Shown here in pieces: positions 7,191 through 8,990 of a stretch of DNA of 8,990 nt. The notes under the pieces were generated by a model, which was given only the letters and a program-made list of their open reading frames with translations, was not told the origin of the DNA and made no database searches. This DNA is from Planctomycetaceae bacterium (GTDB lineage Bacteria; Planctomycetota; Planctomycetia; Pirellulales; Thermoguttaceae). Every line of letters starts with the position of its first letter. Within the stretch, counting starts at the first letter, position 1. Position numbers and translations under genes: made by a program. The stretch covers positions 1 to 8,990 of the forward strand of contig JAIRLW010000563.1 in NCBI GenBank assembly GCA_031259095.1, given 5' to 3'.

Positions 7191-8106
7191 AAACGCGGCG
7201 GATATATTCGCAACTCTGACGAAAAACGACATCGGCGGTCAATGTTTTTGGCGTATTTTTTTCAGTAGCCTGTTCCAAAACAAAATGAATCGGTACATTA
7301 AACGTTTTTAAATCGGCGGCAAGTTTTAGATTATCAATATCGCCGTCGCCAAAAGTTTCACTCCAAACATGATTAACGGATTGGCGAAGATGCACGGCAA
7401 TCATTCTATTACCGTAAAGTTTCAGATGATCGAACAGAGCGACTTGAGAATTACCGGAACCGCGATAAGACCAATGTTGTTCGAGACAGAGAGAAAAATA
7501 TCTTGGATTGGTGTTACAAAGGAGATGATGAAATTCACGGGCGGCAAATTCAAGTTCTGTGGTGTGATAATGAAACGCCAATTTCATTCCGAAGGAATCA
7601 AGTTCACTACCGAGTTTATTGACATTTTCGGCTTGTAAAATTAATTCGGCGTCGTTTTTGCCGCGTTTTGCGGCGGGATTGAAAATAATAATTTGAGAAC
7701 CCAATTCTTTCGCTTTTTCGGCAATACCGCGAATCCGTCCCATTTCCTTTTCGGCAATTTCCGGTTCGTGCAGATTCCCGCCAACGTAAACAGAGCGAAA
7801 TTCAAGACCGTGATCTTTTAACTTTTTGCCGAGATTCGCTAAACTTTGGGCATTGTCCACCGTCGGCTCCAAACCGTCAACTCCAACCGATTTCATTTCA
7901 TCAAATTGTTCGGCAAAATTTTTATTCTCACGTTGATAAAAACTATTGACCGCATATTGATTGACGGCAATATGAAGACGTTCCGGTTTGGTCTGATTTT
8001 TAGATTCGTTCTGTTGTGCTGGAATTGTTTGAGCGGTGAACGTTTGCGCGGCGAACATTCCGGCGGTACTGAGTGTGGCGGTTTGCAAAAATGAACGACG
8101 TTGCAT
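7183..8106 (-). CDS. Tat-exported sugar phosphate isomerase/epimerase (xylose isomerase-like TIM barrel)
   Basis: A 307-residue protein. The N-terminus MQRRSFLQTATLSTAGMFAA is a twin-arginine signal (R3, R4, then an Ala/Thr-rich hydrophobic core) with Ala-X-Ala-like cleavage sites at about 18-30, so the enzyme probably folds before export and acts outside the cytoplasm. The mature part matches the xylose isomerase-like TIM-barrel family: VGVDGLEP (E80), LAFHYHTTELEF (H179, H181), LEQHW (E209, H211), AVHLRQS (H239) and FVLEQA (E278). These are the likely divalent-metal and substrate residues by family analogy. E209 stands where many members have Asp. Members isomerise or epimerise sugars or inositols; the substrate cannot be read from sequence. 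The start at 8106 is fixed by the signal peptide, with a modest AAAGG 8 nt upstream. It is divergent from clpP and 213 bp from the TPR/SEC-C gene, so probably a single-gene unit. Confidence 0.93.
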   Translation of the reverse strand: MQRRSFLQTATLSTAGMFAAQTFTAQTIPAQQNESKNQTKPERLHIAVNQYAVNSFYQRENKNFAEQFDEMKSVGVDGLEPTVDNAQSLANLGKKLKDHGLEFRSVYVGGNLHEPEIAEKEMGRIRGIAEKAKELGSQIIIFNPAAKRGKNDAELILQAENVNKLGSELDSFGMKLAFHYHTTELEFAAREFHHLLCNTNPRYFSLCLEQHWSYRGSGNSQVALFDHLKLYGNRMIAVHLRQSVNHVWSETFGDGDIDNLKLAADLKTFNVPIHFVLEQATEKNTPKTLTADVVFRQSCEYIRRVFY

Positions 8107-8123
8107 AGAAGGAGCCTTTCACT

Positions 8124-8160
8124 GTTTGGTTTGGGGAAAATGGTTTGGTTTTGGGAAAAT
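8124..8160. repeat. Tandem near-duplicate of an 18-bp GT-rich unit
   Basis: 8124-8141 and 8143-8160 (GTTTGGTTTGGGGAAAAT-like) match at 17 of 18 positions with a 19-bp period. They lie immediately upstream of the epimerase ribosome-binding region. A shorter related stretch occurs in the opposite orientation at 8354-8366. This could be an operator pair or simple slippage. Confidence 0.8.
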
Positions 8161-8194
8161 CGACTAAAAGAAATTAATGTCGATTAAAATAAAC

Positions 8195-8301
8195 AATTGG
8201 CAACTTCTAAAAACTTGTTTTTTTGATCGACCGAAATCGACCCAATTCGACTAAAATCGATTTTGGGCGACTTCAGTCGAAGTTTTTAGAAGTTCCCAAT
8301 T
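8195..8301. repeat. 107-bp element bounded by 22-bp inverted repeats
   Basis: Arms 8195-8216 and 8280-8301 pair at 21 of 22 positions; the only mismatch is 8201 with 8295. The inner 15 bp, AACTTCTAAAAACTT and its complement, are perfect. The 63-nt interior holds the phased CGA array. No target-site duplication is seen at the edges, so a miniature mobile element is possible but not shown. Confidence 0.85.
8228..8280. repeat. Helically phased CGA array (six CGA at exact 10-bp spacing)
   Basis: CGA triplets occur at 8228, 8238, 8248, 8258, 8268 and 8278, exactly 10 bp apart. Five of the six are preceded by T, giving TCGA; the exception is at 8268. Related CGACTAAAA or CGATTAAAA words occur at 8161, 8181 and 8248. 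AAAATCGATTTT (8253-8264) is a perfect palindrome within the array. It may be a decayed decamer tandem repeat or clustered protein sites on one face of the helix. Confidence 0.75.
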
Positions 8302-8561
8302 TGGTTCTCAATTCTACCTTGAATATGATTTTGAACAAGAGATACCGGCAATATCCCAACCAAACCTCATTTTACACCAATGCCAAAACAACCTAAAATT
8401 TTACCCATTTTAACAGTCAACCGATCAACGCTAAAAATAAACGGAAACTTTTTGTCAAATTTTTCAAAATCGGTCTTGATTGATTGGGGGTTTTTAGTCA
8501 AAATTACAACCTGTAAAAATGGTTTGAATCAATTCCGCAAAACCGGACGATTAACCAACTC
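8302..8561. other. Gene-free AT-rich intergenic stretch
   Basis: No open reading frame of useful length, RNA gene or strong hairpin is seen here. The sequence is AT-rich with short homopolymer runs, including TTGGGGGTTTTT near 8485. Promoters for the divergent epimerase and clpP genes could lie in or next to it, but none stands out. Confidence 0.5.
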
Positions 8562-8575
8562 AATACAATTGTATT
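8562..8575. promoter_or_regulatory. Perfect 14-bp palindrome upstream of clpP
   Basis: AATACAATTGTATT is fully self-complementary. Its right half, ATTGTATTC (8568-8576), recurs at the head of the 22-bp tandem repeat (8615-8623), which ties it to the same possible control region. It could be a dimeric regulator site, by inference only. Confidence 0.45.
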
Positions 8576-8615
8576 CCGTTTCCCAGATTTATATTGCAGT
8601 ATATTTTGTATCCTA

Positions 8616-8659
8616 TTGTATTCTAACATTAGACAATTTGTATTCTAACATTAGACAAT
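8616..8659 (+). promoter_or_regulatory. Perfect 22-bp tandem repeat with dyad core ahead of clpP (candidate double operator)
   Basis: Two identical 22-bp units (8616-8637 and 8638-8659) lie head to tail, starting TTGTATTC and ending AGACAAT. Each contains the dyad TCTAA-CA-TTAGA, centred about two helical turns from the other, so a dimeric regulator would bind both on the same face. They end 57 bp before the preferred clpP start. A promoter probably overlaps; a -35-like TTGCAG lies at 8594, but no convincing -10 is seen. Confidence 0.55.
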
Positions 8660-8715
8660 ACCATAGTTTACAAGGTATGTTCCACCAAAACTTAATTAGA
8701 TTCCACTTGAAAATA

Positions 8716-8990
8716 ATGCAAGATATTTTTTCTCCCGCGAATTCCGGTTCAATGGCCAATTACCGTGATTATCAGCGTCAACGTTCCATGACACTCGGCG
8801 ATCTTCTTCTCGAAAACCGGATTATTTTCCTGCAAGGAGAAATCCGAAGCGATAACGCCAACGAACTTGTCATGAAATTGCTTTATCTTCAGAGTGAAAA
8901 TCGCCGGAAAGATATTCATTTTTATATCAATTCGCCCGGCGGAAGTGTTACCGCAACATTGGCAATTTACGACACAATGCAAATGCTTAG
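8716..8990 (+). CDS. clpP: ATP-dependent Clp protease proteolytic subunit ClpP (3' end cut by window edge)
   Basis: Barrel-forming serine peptidase subunit that degrades proteins fed by Clp ATPases such as ClpX. About 91 codons are present. Seen: YRDYQRQRSMTLGDLLLENR, IIFLQGEI, ELVMKLLYLQSENRRKDIHF, YINSPGGSVTATLAIYDTMQ. The SPGGS at 73-77 matches the conserved Gly-rich loop near the active site. The catalytic Ser, His and Asp all lie beyond the right edge, so activity cannot be judged. Three in-frame ATGs are possible: 8677, 8716 and 8752. None has a good Shine-Dalgarno sequence. I chose 8716 because base composition shifts from AT-rich to coding-like just after it and it gives an N-terminus of usual family length; 8752 (MANYRDYQRQR) is a close alternative. 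The N-terminal segment resembles a second ClpP paralogue of planctomycetes, from memory. Confidence 0.95.
   Translation, partial: MQDIFSPANSGSMANYRDYQRQRSMTLGDLLLENRIIFLQGEIRSDNANELVMKLLYLQSENRRKDIHFYINSPGGSVTATLAIYDTMQML

Noticed and set aside
8616..8659. CRISPR array from the direct repeats near clpP
   Set aside because: There are only two adjacent copies with no spacer and no cas genes.
8749..8982. 77-codon minus-strand open frame at the right edge
   Set aside because: It is the complement of clpP, which has unmistakable conserved motifs on the plus strand.
8716..8990. A linked clpP-clpX or ClpP-TPR protease-adaptor operon
   Set aside because: The TPR/SEC-C gene is on the opposite strand and separated by the epimerase gene; nothing beyond proximity supports an operon, and the right side is cut off.

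Overview
The window looks like chromosomal DNA of a low-GC member of the Planctomycetota, possibly a gut-type or anaerobic Pirellulales relative. This is inference. It rests on a twin-arginine-exported sugar phosphate isomerase/epimerase typical of that phylum, a ClpP whose N-terminal region (YRDYQRQR, then TLGDLLLENRIIFLQGEI) resembles planctomycete ClpP paralogues as I remember them, a large TPR protein ending in a SEC-C zinc tail, and almost no Shine-Dalgarno sequences before the start codons. No rRNA, tRNA, CRISPR array, transposase or phage gene was found, and there is no clear sign of recent gene transfer.

Layout. Bases 3-3232 (+) hold the soluble motor part of an FtsK/SpoIIIE DNA translocase, cut by the left edge, followed about 50 bp later by quinolinate synthase NadA. 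An AT-rich, repeat-bearing gap of about 325 bp follows, with a plausible promoter, and leads to a 56-residue basic protein with an AT-hook-like GRPKGTGK motif. That gene overlaps tail to tail, by 11 bp, a membrane-anchored helix-hairpin-helix protein of the ComEA type. Upstream of it on the same (-) strand are a 925-residue TPR/SEC-C protein and, after a 213-bp gap bounded by two octamer repeat arrays, a Tat-exported TIM-barrel isomerase/epimerase. A gene-free stretch of about 600 bp rich in ordered repeats separates this divergently from clpP (+), which is cut by the right edge.

How the genes relate. The window is a mosaic of housekeeping genes (chromosome segregation, NAD synthesis, proteolysis) and accessory genes; there is no single multi-gene pathway. 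ftsK and nadA could be co-transcribed. The most unusual material is non-coding. First, six CGA triplets are spaced at exactly 10 bp inside the loop of a 22-bp inverted repeat between the epimerase gene and clpP. Second, a perfect 22-bp tandem duplication carrying a TCTAA-N2-TTAGA dyad lies just ahead of clpP. Third, an octamer array occupies the ribosome-binding region of the TPR/SEC-C gene. I see no convincing undescribed defence or multi-gene system; the best candidates for novelty are the clpP upstream architecture, the TPR/SEC-C protein and the AT-hook-like small protein.
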